Shown here piece by piece: positions 9,539-17,703 of a stretch of 64,000 nt of DNA. Below the pieces are notes generated by a model, which saw only the letters and a list, made by a program, of their open reading frames with translations, was not told the DNA's origin and ran no database searches. Source of the DNA: Bradyrhizobium sp. (GTDB lineage Bacteria > Pseudomonadota > Alphaproteobacteria > Rhizobiales > Xanthobacteraceae). Position 1 is the first letter of the stretch. The number at the start of each line of letters is the position of its first letter. Made by a program: the position numbers and the translations under genes. The DNA lies in NCBI RefSeq assembly GCF_030654605.1, contig NZ_JAURXB010000093.1:19796-83795 (forward strand). The letters run 5' to 3'.

Positions 9539-9960
9539 GCGCGGGGAATGCCGGGCGCCCGATGCGCCCGCTGCCACGTGTGCAATGGGTAGCGGGTAGA
9601 AGGCACACGCGTTAGTCAGGTCACACCGGAATCGCCCGGCACTCCCCGCGCAATGGTTTACGGCTTATACGTGATCTCCTCGGTGAGCCCTGCACTTTTG
9701 CCACCGTCGCCTGCGGAACTGACCACAGGCTTGACACCTGCCATTGGGGTGTCGGAACCACACGATTTCGCCATCCACTTCAGGCGTCCTGGTCAAGAGC
9801 GCCATCCGCGTCCATCGCAACCCCGTCCCGCATCGGTGACCTTGCGCAATGCCCCTCTGAATGGGACGGGATGGCTACTCTCATACCCCGGTTTTTATTT
9901 CTGTAAAACAGAAATGTTTTTTCTTATGGGGCTTGACTCTCTTTCTGTAAATCAGAAGTG
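9539..9960. repeat. Probable degenerate multicopy intergenic element
   Basis: It opens with an inverted pair of 19-base arms (9539-9557 and 9633-9651) matching at 18 of 19 positions. The text that follows (GCGCAATGGTTTACGGC, then TTGCCACCGTCGCC, then CGCAATGCCCCTCTGAATGG) resembles a several-hundred-base element that, from memory, recurs in Bradyrhizobium chromosomes. It ends with two AT-rich palindromes. The open frame at 9653-9961 inside it is not gene-like. Boundaries are approximate, and the family assignment rests on recollection. Confidence 0.5.
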
Positions 9961-10024
9961 ATTTGCCCGTCGGGTAGTCACACAACGTCACACAGCGTGG
10001 CGCAAGATGTAGGCCGCCCCTGCC

Positions 10025-10807
10025 CTATTCCTCCACCGTCCCCCGCAGCAGCCGGATGCCCTCCGCGAGCGCGCTTTGCATCAGCAGCGTGTCGACGCCA
10101 TAGGCGATCATGCGAAAGCCTTTGGCGCGGAAGTCGCGCGCCCATTTCTCGTCGCCGGCGAGAAAGCCCGGCGTCTTGCCGTGTGCCGCGCAGGCTTCGA
10201 CCAGACGATCGACGGCCGCATGGAATATCGGATGGTCGAACTGCGCCGGGATGCCCAGGAAATTGGTCAGATCGAAGTGGCCGAGCCAGACCACGTCGAC
10301 GCCGTCGACGGCCGCGATCGCATCGACGTTCTCGACACCTCGGGCGGTCTCGACCAGCGCGATCACCATGGTGCGCGCGTTGGCCTGCGCGATCTTGTCG
10401 GTCACGGCGCCGTCCGCGTAGTCGTCGTGACCGGCGACACCGAATGCGGCGCCGCGACGCCCTGCCGGCGGATATCGCGTGCAGTCGACGATCGCCTGCG
10501 CCTGCTCCGCCGTTTCGACCATCGGCACCATGATGCCCATCGCGCCGATATCGAGCGCGCGCGCGACGTGGTGATAGTCGCCGGAGGGAACGCGCACCAG
10601 GGGCACCAGATCGAGCCCGCGGCAGAATGCGAACTGGGCCTTCATCGTCTCGAAGCCGACGCCCGAATGCTCCATGTCATAGAGAATGAATTCGGCGCCG
10701 GCCGCGCGGCAGATCGCGGGGTAGCCGGGCGTAAAAAACTCGAATGTCATGGTGCCGAACGCACAACCGCCGGCCGCCAGCCGCGGTTTCAATGGATTTG
10801 GGCGCAA
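10025..10807 (-). CDS. HpcH/HpaI-family class II aldolase/lyase
   Basis: A 260-residue metal-dependent aldolase of the HpcH/HpaI/citrate-lyase-beta family, which cleaves or forms 2-oxo acids with pyruvate as one partner. Motifs are GTMTFEF near the N terminus, FILYDMEHSG (general-base region), VRVPSGDYHHVARALDIGA, and IALVETARGVENVDAI with the metal-binding Glu, followed by VWLGHFDLT. The longest frame runs upstream without family similarity. I chose a TTG start at 10807 because GAGGAG lies 7 bases before it and the resulting length fits the family. The substrate is unknown. Confidence 0.88.
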   Translation of the reverse strand: MRPNPLKPRLAAGGCAFGTMTFEFFTPGYPAICRAAGAEFILYDMEHSGVGFETMKAQFAFCRGLDLVPLVRVPSGDYHHVARALDIGAMGIMVPMVETAEQAQAIVDCTRYPPAGRRGAAFGVAGHDDYADGAVTDKIAQANARTMVIALVETARGVENVDAIAAVDGVDVVWLGHFDLTNFLGIPAQFDHPIFHAAVDRLVEACAAHGKTPGFLAGDEKWARDFRAKGFRMIAYGVDTLLMQSALAEGIRLLRGTVEE

Positions 10808-10848
10808 CGGAGTTCTCCTCAATTGCGGATCGCCGCCGATCCCTGACG

Positions 10849-11094
10849 CTACCGCGGTCGGTCCTTGTACAAGCCCAACACCGCGACCAGCGCGCTGGCG
10901 CTTGCGATCAGGAACAGGCCGGACAGCAGCGGTCCCTCGACCCCCCAATGCAGGTAGCGGGCGAGATCGTAGAACACGTAGGCGCCGAAGGTGAATGCCA
11001 GACCGTACATGTAAGGGCGGCCCTGGCGCGCCGCGAGAACCGCGACGATCATGACCGCGAATTCCAGAATGATCGAGATGATGAGCATCCGCAA
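10849..11094 (-). CDS. Small integral membrane hypothetical protein
   Basis: An 81-residue hydrophobic protein with three likely membrane segments (IISIILEFAVMIVAVLAA, MYGLAFTFGAYVFYDLA and GPLLSGLFLIASASALVAV) and a basic C terminus. It is read in the same direction as the HpcH-type aldolase gene, 41 bases upstream, and may be co-transcribed. I recognise no family. Confidence 0.6.
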   Translation of the reverse strand: MRMLIISIILEFAVMIVAVLAARQGRPYMYGLAFTFGAYVFYDLARYLHWGVEGPLLSGLFLIASASALVAVLGLYKDRPR

Positions 11095-11469
11095 CGCTAC
11101 GGCGTGAGCTTGCAGGCGTCAATGCGGTGAGAGCGAGAACCATGGGCGACCCACCCCGCTTCCTCATGGTGAGGAGCGCGTCCGGCAGCGCGCTCGCGCT
11201 GTCCGGCGCGCGTCTCGAACCATCTGGCACATCGCCCGCCGCCATGCTTCGAGACGCTTGTCATCGGACCGCGCTGCGCACGGATCCGCTGGCAAGCTCC
11301 TCAGCATGAGGTCCGCGTGGTGTTGCGGCAAAGCAAGGATCCTGACATTTGTTCCCCTTGAACAGCCCACCCTTGCGTGATTATCTTGATCGATCCCGGG
11401 TCATCGGCAACCGCCCGGTCAGCTGCGCGCAGCCAAGCGTTGTCTCGCTCCATTTTTCGGAGATGAGAC
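11095..11469. other. Intergenic region between divergent genes
   Basis: This 375-base gap is largely the inverted repeat at 11162-11311. The remaining bases before the MFS gene presumably contain its promoter. No operator or riboswitch stands out. Confidence 0.5.
11162..11311. repeat. Second copy of the CTTCGAGACG/CTCAGCATGAGG inverted repeat family
   Basis: The left end CCTCATGGTGAGGAGCGCG and the right end GCTCCTCAGCATGAGG are mirror images. In the middle CGTCTCGAACCAT is mirrored by CCATGCTTCGAGACGC. It shares both motifs with the element at 7780-7887 but in a rearranged order (outer CTCATG arms, inner CGAGACG arms), as if the two halves had swapped. Confidence 0.75.
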
Positions 11470-12681
11470 ATGGTGGGCAGCTCGATCAAGACTCCTCCCG
11501 ATATTCTCCGCCTGTACTTCGCCCGCGCGCTGCGCGGCTTCGGCGACGGCTTTGCCATTATCATCTTGCCGGTCTACCTCTCGGCCATGGGCTTCAGCCC
11601 GCAACAGATCGGCATCGTCGCCAGCGCCTCGCTGCTCGGGACTGCCGCCCTCACCTTGCTGACCGGCTTCATCGCGCCGCGGTTCGAACTGCGCAGCCTG
11701 TTTCTCGCCGGTGCGGCGCTGATCGTTTTCACCGGCCTGGTATTTCCGGCCGCCGAGACGTTCGCCTTTGTGCTGCTGATTGCCTTCATTGGCAGCATCA
11801 ATCCGTCCGGCGGCGATTCCGGCATGCTGGTGCCGCTCGAACACGCGCTGCTGACGCGGGAGACCGCGGCCCGCGACCGCACCGCCATCTTTGCCCGCTA
11901 CAGCCTGATCGGCGCGCTGACCGCGGCGGTCGGATCGCTGGCGGCGGCCTTGCCGGAGCAGATCGCTTCGCTCGGATGGTCGCGGTTATCCGCCATCAAG
12001 CTGATGTTCTATCTGTATGCCGTGCTGGGACTGCTCGCGGCGCTGCTGTACCGGCGCCTGCCGCGCGACCACAGCCACATCGCCAACGCGCCCAAGAGCG
12101 CACTCGGGCCATCGAAAGGCATCGTCTACCGGCTGGCGGCGCTGTTCAGCATGGACGCTTTTGCCGGCGGTTTCGTCGTCCAGTCGCTGCTGGCGCTGTG
12201 GCTGTTCCAGCGCTTCGACCTGTCGCTGGAAGCCGCCAGCGTCTATTTCTTCGCCTCCAGCCTGCTTGGCGCGTTCTCGTTCCCGGTCGCCGCGTGGCTC
12301 GCCGGGCGGATCGGCCTGATCAACACCATGGTGTACACGCACATTCCCTCCAGCCTCTGCCTGATCGCGGCGGCGTTCTCAAGCGACCTCACCGTGGTGC
12401 TGACGCTGCTGCTGGTGCGCTCTGCGCTGTCGCAGATGGACGTGCCGACGCGGTCATCCTACGTGATGGCCGTGGTGACGCCGGCCGAGCGCACCGCCGC
12501 CGCCAGCGTCACCGCGGTGCCGCGCAGCCTCGCCTCCTCGATAAGCCCCGCCATCGCCGGCTTCATGCTGGCCGGACCGTTTTCGGGATTGCCGCTGGTG
12601 GTGTGCGGATGTCTGAAGATCGGCTACGATCTGGCGCTGCTGCGGATGTTCCGGCATACCCTGCCGCCGGAGGAAATATGA
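11470..12681 (+). CDS. Major facilitator superfamily transporter
   Basis: A 403-residue inner-membrane carrier with about twelve hydrophobic segments. The loop ARALRGFGDGFAIIILPVYLSAMGFSPQQIG is typical of the first two MFS helices, and the central loop at about residues 190-215 is hydrophilic. The start follows GGAGATGAGAC. The substrate cannot be inferred; the family includes drug and metabolite exporters. It is followed by the histidine kinase gene 70 bases downstream. Confidence 0.88.
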   Translation: MVGSSIKTPPDILRLYFARALRGFGDGFAIIILPVYLSAMGFSPQQIGIVASASLLGTAALTLLTGFIAPRFELRSLFLAGAALIVFTGLVFPAAETFAFVLLIAFIGSINPSGGDSGMLVPLEHALLTRETAARDRTAIFARYSLIGALTAAVGSLAAALPEQIASLGWSRLSAIKLMFYLYAVLGLLAALLYRRLPRDHSHIANAPKSALGPSKGIVYRLAALFSMDAFAGGFVVQSLLALWLFQRFDLSLEAASVYFFASSLLGAFSFPVAAWLAGRIGLINTMVYTHIPSSLCLIAAAFSSDLTVVLTLLLVRSALSQMDVPTRSSYVMAVVTPAERTAAASVTAVPRSLASSISPAIAGFMLAGPFSGLPLVVCGCLKIGYDLALLRMFRHTLPPEEI

Positions 12682-12751
12682 CGCTTGCTTCGCAGCTTCA
12701 CGTTGTCGCTGGCGGCGCGATACGGCAGAGCAGACCGAACCATAATACCAC

Positions 12752-14896
12752 ATGACACCTGCGCCACCGGGGATTACGCTGTGCCCGTTTGATGACGCGA
12801 TCGCTATTGACGGAAATTTCGAGCCGCTGTTTTTCGATGGGCCAGGGAACATGACGACGTTTGCCGCGGGGCTGCAACCGACTGACCCTCCGTCTGATGC
12901 GGCGAGTTCGGACTTATCTTCCTGGTCTCTGAAAAATTTCATCGAGACCACGCCGTCCTGCATGGCGATGTTCGATACCGGCATGCGCTATCTCGCCGTC
13001 AGCCCCCGATTCCTCGTCGACAATGAGATCAAGGGAGAAACGCAGCAGTCGATCGTCGGTCGCTCGGTCTTCGATTTTCGTCCCGTGACCGACAAGGCCC
13101 GGGAAACCAATCACCGCGTGCTGTCAGGCGAAACACTCACCAAGGACGATTTTTGCCTTCGACGCTCCGATGGAACGGTGATCTGGATGCGCTGGCAAAT
13201 GCAGCCATGGCGCCTGCCCGATCAGAGCGTCGGCGGCGCATTGCTGACCATGGAGACCGTCACGGCTCCCAACGAGGCAGCGGAGAGACTTGCCGCCAGT
13301 GAATCACTGCTGCGCCTCAGTCAGGAAGCGGGCCATATCGGGAGCTACGACTGGGATATCGGGGGCGGCCCCAATTTGTGGTCCGACGAGCAATGCCGCC
13401 TGCACGGCATCGAACCATCGGGCGCGCGGTCGATTTCGGTCGATGAATGGCGCAACCTGATGCATCCCGACGATCTGCCGATGCTCGAACAGAGGCTGGC
13501 CGACATCATCGAAACCGGCGGTTCCGGGGAGCTCGAGCATCGCATTCGGGGCCCGAACGGCGTGCGCTGGATTTACAGTCGCGGACAGATCGTTGGTGGA
13601 GCGGGAAAGCCGACGCGCCTGATCGGAATCAACATGGACATCACCGAGCGCCGGAAGCTCGAAGATGATCTGCGCGAATTGACCCGGACGCTGGAGCAGC
13701 GTGTCGAGCAGGAAGTCGCGGCCAGGGAAGCCGCGCAGATCAAGCTGGCGCATGCGCAGAAAATTCGATCGATCGGCGAACTCACCGGCGGAGTCGCTCA
13801 TGACTTCAACAACCTGCTGACGGTCATTACGGGAACGATCGACACGCTGGCGGACGGCGTTGCCGACCGCCCGCAGCTGGCGGCGATCGTTCAAATGATC
13901 GGATCGGCCGCCGACCGCGGCGCCAGGCTGACCTCGAGTTTGCTGGCGTTCGCACGAAAACAGCCGCTGCGGCCCCGGAGCACGGACGTCGAGGCGCTGA
14001 TTGCGACGACCTGCGACCTGCTGACGTCGGTGCTCGGCCGCCAGATCGAAATCGATTTTGCCAGGCGAGGCTACATCGGGACAGTGTTCGTCGATCCGGA
14101 TCAGCTTTCGTCCGCGCTGGTCAATCTGGGGATCAACGCGCGCGACGCCATGCCAAACGGAGGCCGACTGACGATCGATGCCGATACGGTTGCCATCGAT
14201 CAGGACGAAGCTGCCGTCCGCGACCTTCCCGCGGGCAGCTATGTTGCCATCAGCGTCACCGATACGGGAACCGGGATCGACAAGGCCATTCAGAGCAAAA
14301 TCTATGAACCCTTCTTCAGCACCAAGGGCGTCGGCAAAGGCACCGGGCTCGGTCTCAGCATGGTGTACGGATTCGTCAAGCAGTCCGGCGGACACATCGA
14401 CTTCGAAACCGCTGAGGGCAAGGGCACGACGTTCAGGCTGTATCTTCCGGTATCCGAGGATGAACCATCGTTGGCTGCCGAAAATTTCCAAAAACGGCTC
14501 CCTCGCGGCCACGAGACGATCCTCTGTGTCGAAGACGACGCCATCGTTCGTGATTTCGTCACGCAGCAACTACAGGCGCTGGGATACAAGACCATCGCCG
14601 CAAGTAACGCGACGGAAGCATTGAAGGAGGTCCGCAACGGACTGCCGATCGACCTCCTGTTCACGGATATCGTCATGCCCGGATCGACGGACGGCTGGCA
14701 ACTGGCCGAACTCATCAGGCAGATGCGACCCGGGATCAAGGTGATGTATACGACCGGGTACTCGGATGTCAGCTCGGAACAGCTCAGTTCGGACGCCGGG
14801 ATCGCGCTGCTCGAAAAGCCTTACCGGCTGTCGCGTCTCGCAGAAGTAGTTCGAAATGCCATCGATGATCCCGCACCGGTCGCGGGGGATCGGTGA
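12752..14896 (+). CDS. Hybrid histidine kinase: PAS-PAS-HisKA-HATPase-REC
   Basis: A 714-residue soluble sensor kinase with its own receiver. Two PAS domains (about residues 65-175 and 185-300) precede a short coiled coil. The dimerisation helix carries the phospho-acceptor in GELTGGVAHDFNNLLT, His near residue 350. The ATPase shows NLGINARDAMPNGG, DTGTGID and KGTGLGLSMVYG. A C-terminal receiver has CVEDD and the phospho-acceptor Asp of LFTDIVMPG near residue 639. There are no membrane helices, so it should sense a cytoplasmic signal. An alternative start at 12851 with AGGGA before it would remove 33 residues. No partner output regulator is adjacent. Confidence 0.9.
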   Translation: MTPAPPGITLCPFDDAIAIDGNFEPLFFDGPGNMTTFAAGLQPTDPPSDAASSDLSSWSLKNFIETTPSCMAMFDTGMRYLAVSPRFLVDNEIKGETQQSIVGRSVFDFRPVTDKARETNHRVLSGETLTKDDFCLRRSDGTVIWMRWQMQPWRLPDQSVGGALLTMETVTAPNEAAERLAASESLLRLSQEAGHIGSYDWDIGGGPNLWSDEQCRLHGIEPSGARSISVDEWRNLMHPDDLPMLEQRLADIIETGGSGELEHRIRGPNGVRWIYSRGQIVGGAGKPTRLIGINMDITERRKLEDDLRELTRTLEQRVEQEVAAREAAQIKLAHAQKIRSIGELTGGVAHDFNNLLTVITGTIDTLADGVADRPQLAAIVQMIGSAADRGARLTSSLLAFARKQPLRPRSTDVEALIATTCDLLTSVLGRQIEIDFARRGYIGTVFVDPDQLSSALVNLGINARDAMPNGGRLTIDADTVAIDQDEAAVRDLPAGSYVAISVTDTGTGIDKAIQSKIYEPFFSTKGVGKGTGLGLSMVYGFVKQSGGHIDFETAEGKGTTFRLYLPVSEDEPSLAAENFQKRLPRGHETILCVEDDAIVRDFVTQQLQALGYKTIAASNATEALKEVRNGLPIDLLFTDIVMPGSTDGWQLAELIRQMRPGIKVMYTTGYSDVSSEQLSSDAGIALLEKPYRLSRLAEVVRNAIDDPAPVAGDR

Positions 14897-14940
14897 GGGC
14901 AGCGGGACCATCCGCTGGGTTGCAACAAGGGGATTTTGTC

Positions 14941-15363
14941 ATGAGCTCACCAAACCGCAATCGATATCGACTGCCATCCATTGCCGCGTGCTTCTTCCTT
15001 TCAACTGCGCCTGTTCTTGCGGAACCGCTGGCGACCGCCGGAATCGGCGTCGCTTCCTGCGAAAAGCTGGCAAGGGACATGAATCCTGCCGAGGGCTTCA
15101 ACAACATGGCCAACAGCCCGGTGTACTATTGGGTCCAGGGCTACATGAGCGCCGCCAACATCGCCCTCCTGGAGGGCGACAGTCAGTACGTCGATCTCTC
15201 CCTGATGGGCGAAAAGAAGCTGCTCCCGATGATCCATGAGTTCTGCCAGAAGAACCCCGGCAAGAAGCCGATCGCCTTGATCGATCAACTGATCGAAGAT
15301 ACCGACAAGGTCGAGGGCAAGTGGAAGAGCGGCACCATCCCCTGGGCGGCCGACGACGACTGA
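14941..15363 (+). CDS. Small exported protein, HdeA/Rap1a-like in outline
   Basis: A 140-residue protein with a signal peptide (LPSIAACFFLSTAPVLAEP). The mature region has a cysteine near its start (ASCEKLA), the segment YYWVQGYMSAANIAL and a second cysteine (HEFCQKNP). It ends with an acidic tail. The one-cysteine-each-side pattern around a helical GY core recalls HdeA-type acid chaperones and Rap1a-type immunity proteins, but the resemblance is weak and I make no functional claim. The ATG at 14941 was preferred to upstream codons because the signal peptide begins there and GGGGAT precedes it. Confidence 0.7.
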   Translation: MSSPNRNRYRLPSIAACFFLSTAPVLAEPLATAGIGVASCEKLARDMNPAEGFNNMANSPVYYWVQGYMSAANIALLEGDSQYVDLSLMGEKKLLPMIHEFCQKNPGKKPIALIDQLIEDTDKVEGKWKSGTIPWAADDD

Positions 15364-15475
15364 AGATGGATCTTTTTCCGGCTGGGGAAATGAGCAGCCG
15401 TTCGCACGAGCCGCCGATGGATCGGCTCGCAGGTCGGCCGTTGCCGGGCGGCTGCAATTTTCGTAAACGATTCGG

Positions 15476-16105
15476 ATGACCCTGCCTCCGCTCGCCCCCG
15501 CCTCTGCCGATGCGCTGCTGTTCGATCTCGGCCGCGTCGTGCTCGATATCGACTTCAACAAGGTCATGTCGATCTGGGCCGGCCATGCCGGCTGCGCGCC
15601 TGACGATGTCATTGCGCGGTTTGTGGTCGACGATCATTTCAGGCATCACGAGACCGGCGCGATCGACGACGCCGCCTTCTTCCGGAATTTGCGCAGCTCG
15701 CTCGGCATCGCCATATCGGACGCCCAGTTCCTGGAAGGCTGGAACGCGATCTTCACCGGCGAAATGCCCGGGATCGCGCCGCTGCTGGCGCGCGCCGCGG
15801 CGCGGATGCCGCTCTATGCGTTCTCCAACACCAATCCGCCGCATGTCGCGCATTTCTCCAGAACCTATTCCGAGGTGCTGGGTCACTTCCGCGAGATATT
15901 CCTGTCCTCGACCATCGGACTTCGGAAACCGGATGCGGCGGCCTATGATCACGTGGTGAAGGCGATCGGCGTGCCGGCGCAGCGCATCGTGTTTTTCGAC
16001 GACTCCGCCGACAATATCGCGGGCGCACGGGCGCGCGGGCTGATCGGGGTTCACGTGACCTCGACGGATGATGTGGCGAAGGCGCTGGCCGAGCTCGGGA
16101 TTTAG
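15476..16105 (+). CDS. HAD-superfamily phosphatase (subfamily IA, YihX-like)
   Basis: A 209-residue haloacid-dehalogenase-fold hydrolase. Motif I is LLFDLGRVVLDID with the nucleophile Asp. The second Asp of the usual DxD is Gly, as in the YihX glucose-1-phosphatase group. Motif II is AFSNTN. Motif III is the Lys in LRKPDAAAYDHV, and motif IV is IVFFDDSADNIAGA. It probably acts on a small sugar phosphate or nucleotide. It is a single gene followed by an inverted repeat. Confidence 0.88.
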   Translation: MTLPPLAPASADALLFDLGRVVLDIDFNKVMSIWAGHAGCAPDDVIARFVVDDHFRHHETGAIDDAAFFRNLRSSLGIAISDAQFLEGWNAIFTGEMPGIAPLLARAAARMPLYAFSNTNPPHVAHFSRTYSEVLGHFREIFLSSTIGLRKPDAAAYDHVVKAIGVPAQRIVFFDDSADNIAGARARGLIGVHVTSTDDVAKALAELGI

Positions 16106-16114
16106 GACTATCAG

Positions 16115-16224
16115 CCGTCATTGCGAGGAGCGTAAGGCTTCGCTCGAAGAGCGAAGCCGGAGCGACGAAGCAATCCATTCTTTCTTGGCGTTGATGGATT
16201 GCTTCGCTACGCTCGCAATGACGG
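16115..16224. repeat. Inverted repeat with CCGTCATTGCGAG arms
   Basis: Perfect 13-base arms CCGTCATTGCGAG (16115-16127) and CTCGCAATGACGG (16212-16224) enclose inner complementary stretches GAAGCAATCCAT and ATGGATTGCTTCGC. The whole 110-base unit can form one long hairpin. This is another repeat family I recall from Bradyrhizobium and relatives. It lies between the HAD gene and moeA. Confidence 0.85.
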
Positions 16225-16247
16225 ATGCGGCCGGTCGGCCGCATCCG
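16222..16247. terminator. Hairpin between HAD gene and moeA
   Basis: Perfect 11-base arms CGGATGCGGCC and GGCCGCATCCG with a four-base loop lie 25 bases before the moeA start. No T run follows on the plus strand, so it is either a weak terminator for upstream reading or a 5' leader hairpin of moeA. It shares its first three bases with the end of the preceding repeat. Confidence 0.55.
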
Positions 16248-16272
16248 TGGTCATCTTCAGTGGAGTTTTCCC

Positions 16273-17484
16273 GTGGCGCTAATGCCCGTCGCCGATGCCC
16301 TTGCCGCCATTCTTGCCGGCGCCGAGCCGCTGCCGGAGGAAATGGTGGCGCTGGATGCCGCGCATCACCGGGTGCTGGCGCGCGACGTCGCGGCGCTGCG
16401 GACCCAGCCGCCGCAGGCGATGTCGGCGATGGACGGCTATGCGGTGCGCTCGGCCGACGCCGACCATGTCGCCACAAGGCTCAGGGTGATCGGCGAGGTC
16501 GCGGCCGGCCGCCCGTGCGACCTCAAGGTCGGCGCCGGCGAAGCGGTGCGGATCTTCACCGGCGGCGTGATCCCCGAGGGCGCCGACGCCGTCATCATCC
16601 AGGAAGACACCGTGGCCGAGGATGGCGGCATCACCATCACCGAGGCCGCCCGCCCGGGGCGGCATATCCGCCCGGCCGGCATCGACTTCCGCGAGGGCGA
16701 TGTGCTGCTGGCGCGCGGGAGCCGGCTCACCGACCGCGATCTGTCGCTGGCCGCCGGCATGAATCACCCCGAGATTCCGGTATGCCGCCGGCCCATTGTA
16801 GCGATGCTCGCCACCGGCGACGAGCTGGTGATGCCGGGCGCAACCCCCGGCCCCGGGCAGATCGTCTATTCCAACGGCTACGCGCTGCGCGCGCTGGCCC
16901 GGCAGGAAGGCGCCGAGACCATCGATCTCGGCATCGCCGCCGACACCATGGCGGCCACCACCGATGGCATCCGCCGCGCCCGCGACAGCGGCGCCGACAT
17001 CCTGGTCACCATGGGCGGCGCCTCGGTCGGCGACCACGATCTGGTGAAGCGGTCGCTGGAAGCCGAGGGCGTCGCCATGACGTTCTGGCGGATCGCGATG
17101 CGGCCGGGCAAGCCGATGATGCATGGCAGGCTCGGCGCGATGCGGGTGATCGGCCTGCCCGGAAATCCGGTGTCGTCCTATGTCTGCGGCTTCCTGTTCC
17201 TGGCGCCGCTGATTCGCAGCCTTTCGGGCCGATCGGCCGTCCACCATGTCAGCGAGACCGCGCTGCTGGGACGCGATGTCGCCGCCAATGACCTGCGCGA
17301 AGACTATCTGCGCGCCCGGCTGGAACGGCGCGCCGACGGCGTCCTGATCGCCACCCCGGTCAACCATCAGGACTCCTCGCTGCTCGGAAATCTCGCTGCG
17401 GCACGGGCGTTAATCGTGCGTGCGCCCCTTGCGCCGGCAGCCCTCGCCGGCACTTCCTGCGCGATCCTGCGGCTGCCCGACTGA
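16273..17484 (+). CDS. moeA: Molybdopterin molybdenumtransferase
   Basis: MoeA inserts molybdate into adenylylated molybdopterin, the last step of molybdenum cofactor synthesis. The 403-residue chain has the N-terminal hinge domain with AMSAMDGYAVR, the MoeA/MogA-fold core with MLATGDELV, GQIVYSNGYAL and TMGGASVGDHDLV, the motif RPGKPMMHG, LPGNPVSSYVCG and a C-terminal beta domain. I chose the GTG at 16273 because GGAG precedes it by 7-8 bases; an ATG three codons later is possible. It is separated from moaC by the accessory stretch and lies upstream of lexA. Confidence 0.96.
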   Translation: MALMPVADALAAILAGAEPLPEEMVALDAAHHRVLARDVAALRTQPPQAMSAMDGYAVRSADADHVATRLRVIGEVAAGRPCDLKVGAGEAVRIFTGGVIPEGADAVIIQEDTVAEDGGITITEAARPGRHIRPAGIDFREGDVLLARGSRLTDRDLSLAAGMNHPEIPVCRRPIVAMLATGDELVMPGATPGPGQIVYSNGYALRALARQEGAETIDLGIAADTMAATTDGIRRARDSGADILVTMGGASVGDHDLVKRSLEAEGVAMTFWRIAMRPGKPMMHGRLGAMRVIGLPGNPVSSYVCGFLFLAPLIRSLSGRSAVHHVSETALLGRDVAANDLREDYLRARLERRADGVLIATPVNHQDSSLLGNLAAARALIVRAPLAPAALAGTSCAILRLPD

Positions 17485-17551
17485 GCGGTTTGCGCCGTTA
17501 AGGGCTGTCCCGACAAACCCTGACCTGTTCACGGGAAATTAAGTGGTTGCG

Positions 17552-17566
17552 GAACACATATGGAAC
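17552..17566 (-). promoter_or_regulatory. LexA operator (SOS box) of lexA
   Basis: GAAC-ACATATG-GAAC on the plus strand reads GTTC-N7-GTTC on the minus strand, the exact alphaproteobacterial LexA box. It lies 138 bases before the lexA start, consistent with autoregulation. Further GTTC tetramers at 17574-17577 and 17578-17581, and GAACAC/GTGTTC symmetry across 17552-17577, extend the site. Confidence 0.88.
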
Positions 17567-17703
17567 ATATAGTGTTCGTTCATGATTTGTTTCGAGTATC
17601 GGTGCCATTAAAGCGGAATTCCGGACTCTTGGACTCTCGCGAGTCGGCTGAGAACTCCGCCACTCGGAATCGAACGACGCTATCAAACTGGGGACTGGTC
17701 GAG

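Larger units (their letters stand above)
9113..10024. other. Long non-coding interval filled with repeat elements
   Basis: About 900 bases without a convincing gene. They hold the promoter region of the oxidoreductase gene, the inverted repeat at 9308-9441, the longer inverted repeat at 9539-9651 and two small palindromes near 9897-9957. The reading frames across it lack codon bias and family motifs. Confidence 0.6.

Noticed and set aside
9653..9961. 102-codon open frame in the repeat-rich gap
   Set aside because: Lies inside a probable multicopy element with palindromes; Pro/Arg-rich translation without codon bias.
10808..11245. N-terminal extension of the HpcH-type aldolase
   Set aside because: Extension lacks family similarity, overlaps the small membrane gene in another frame and passes a good ribosome site with TTG start.
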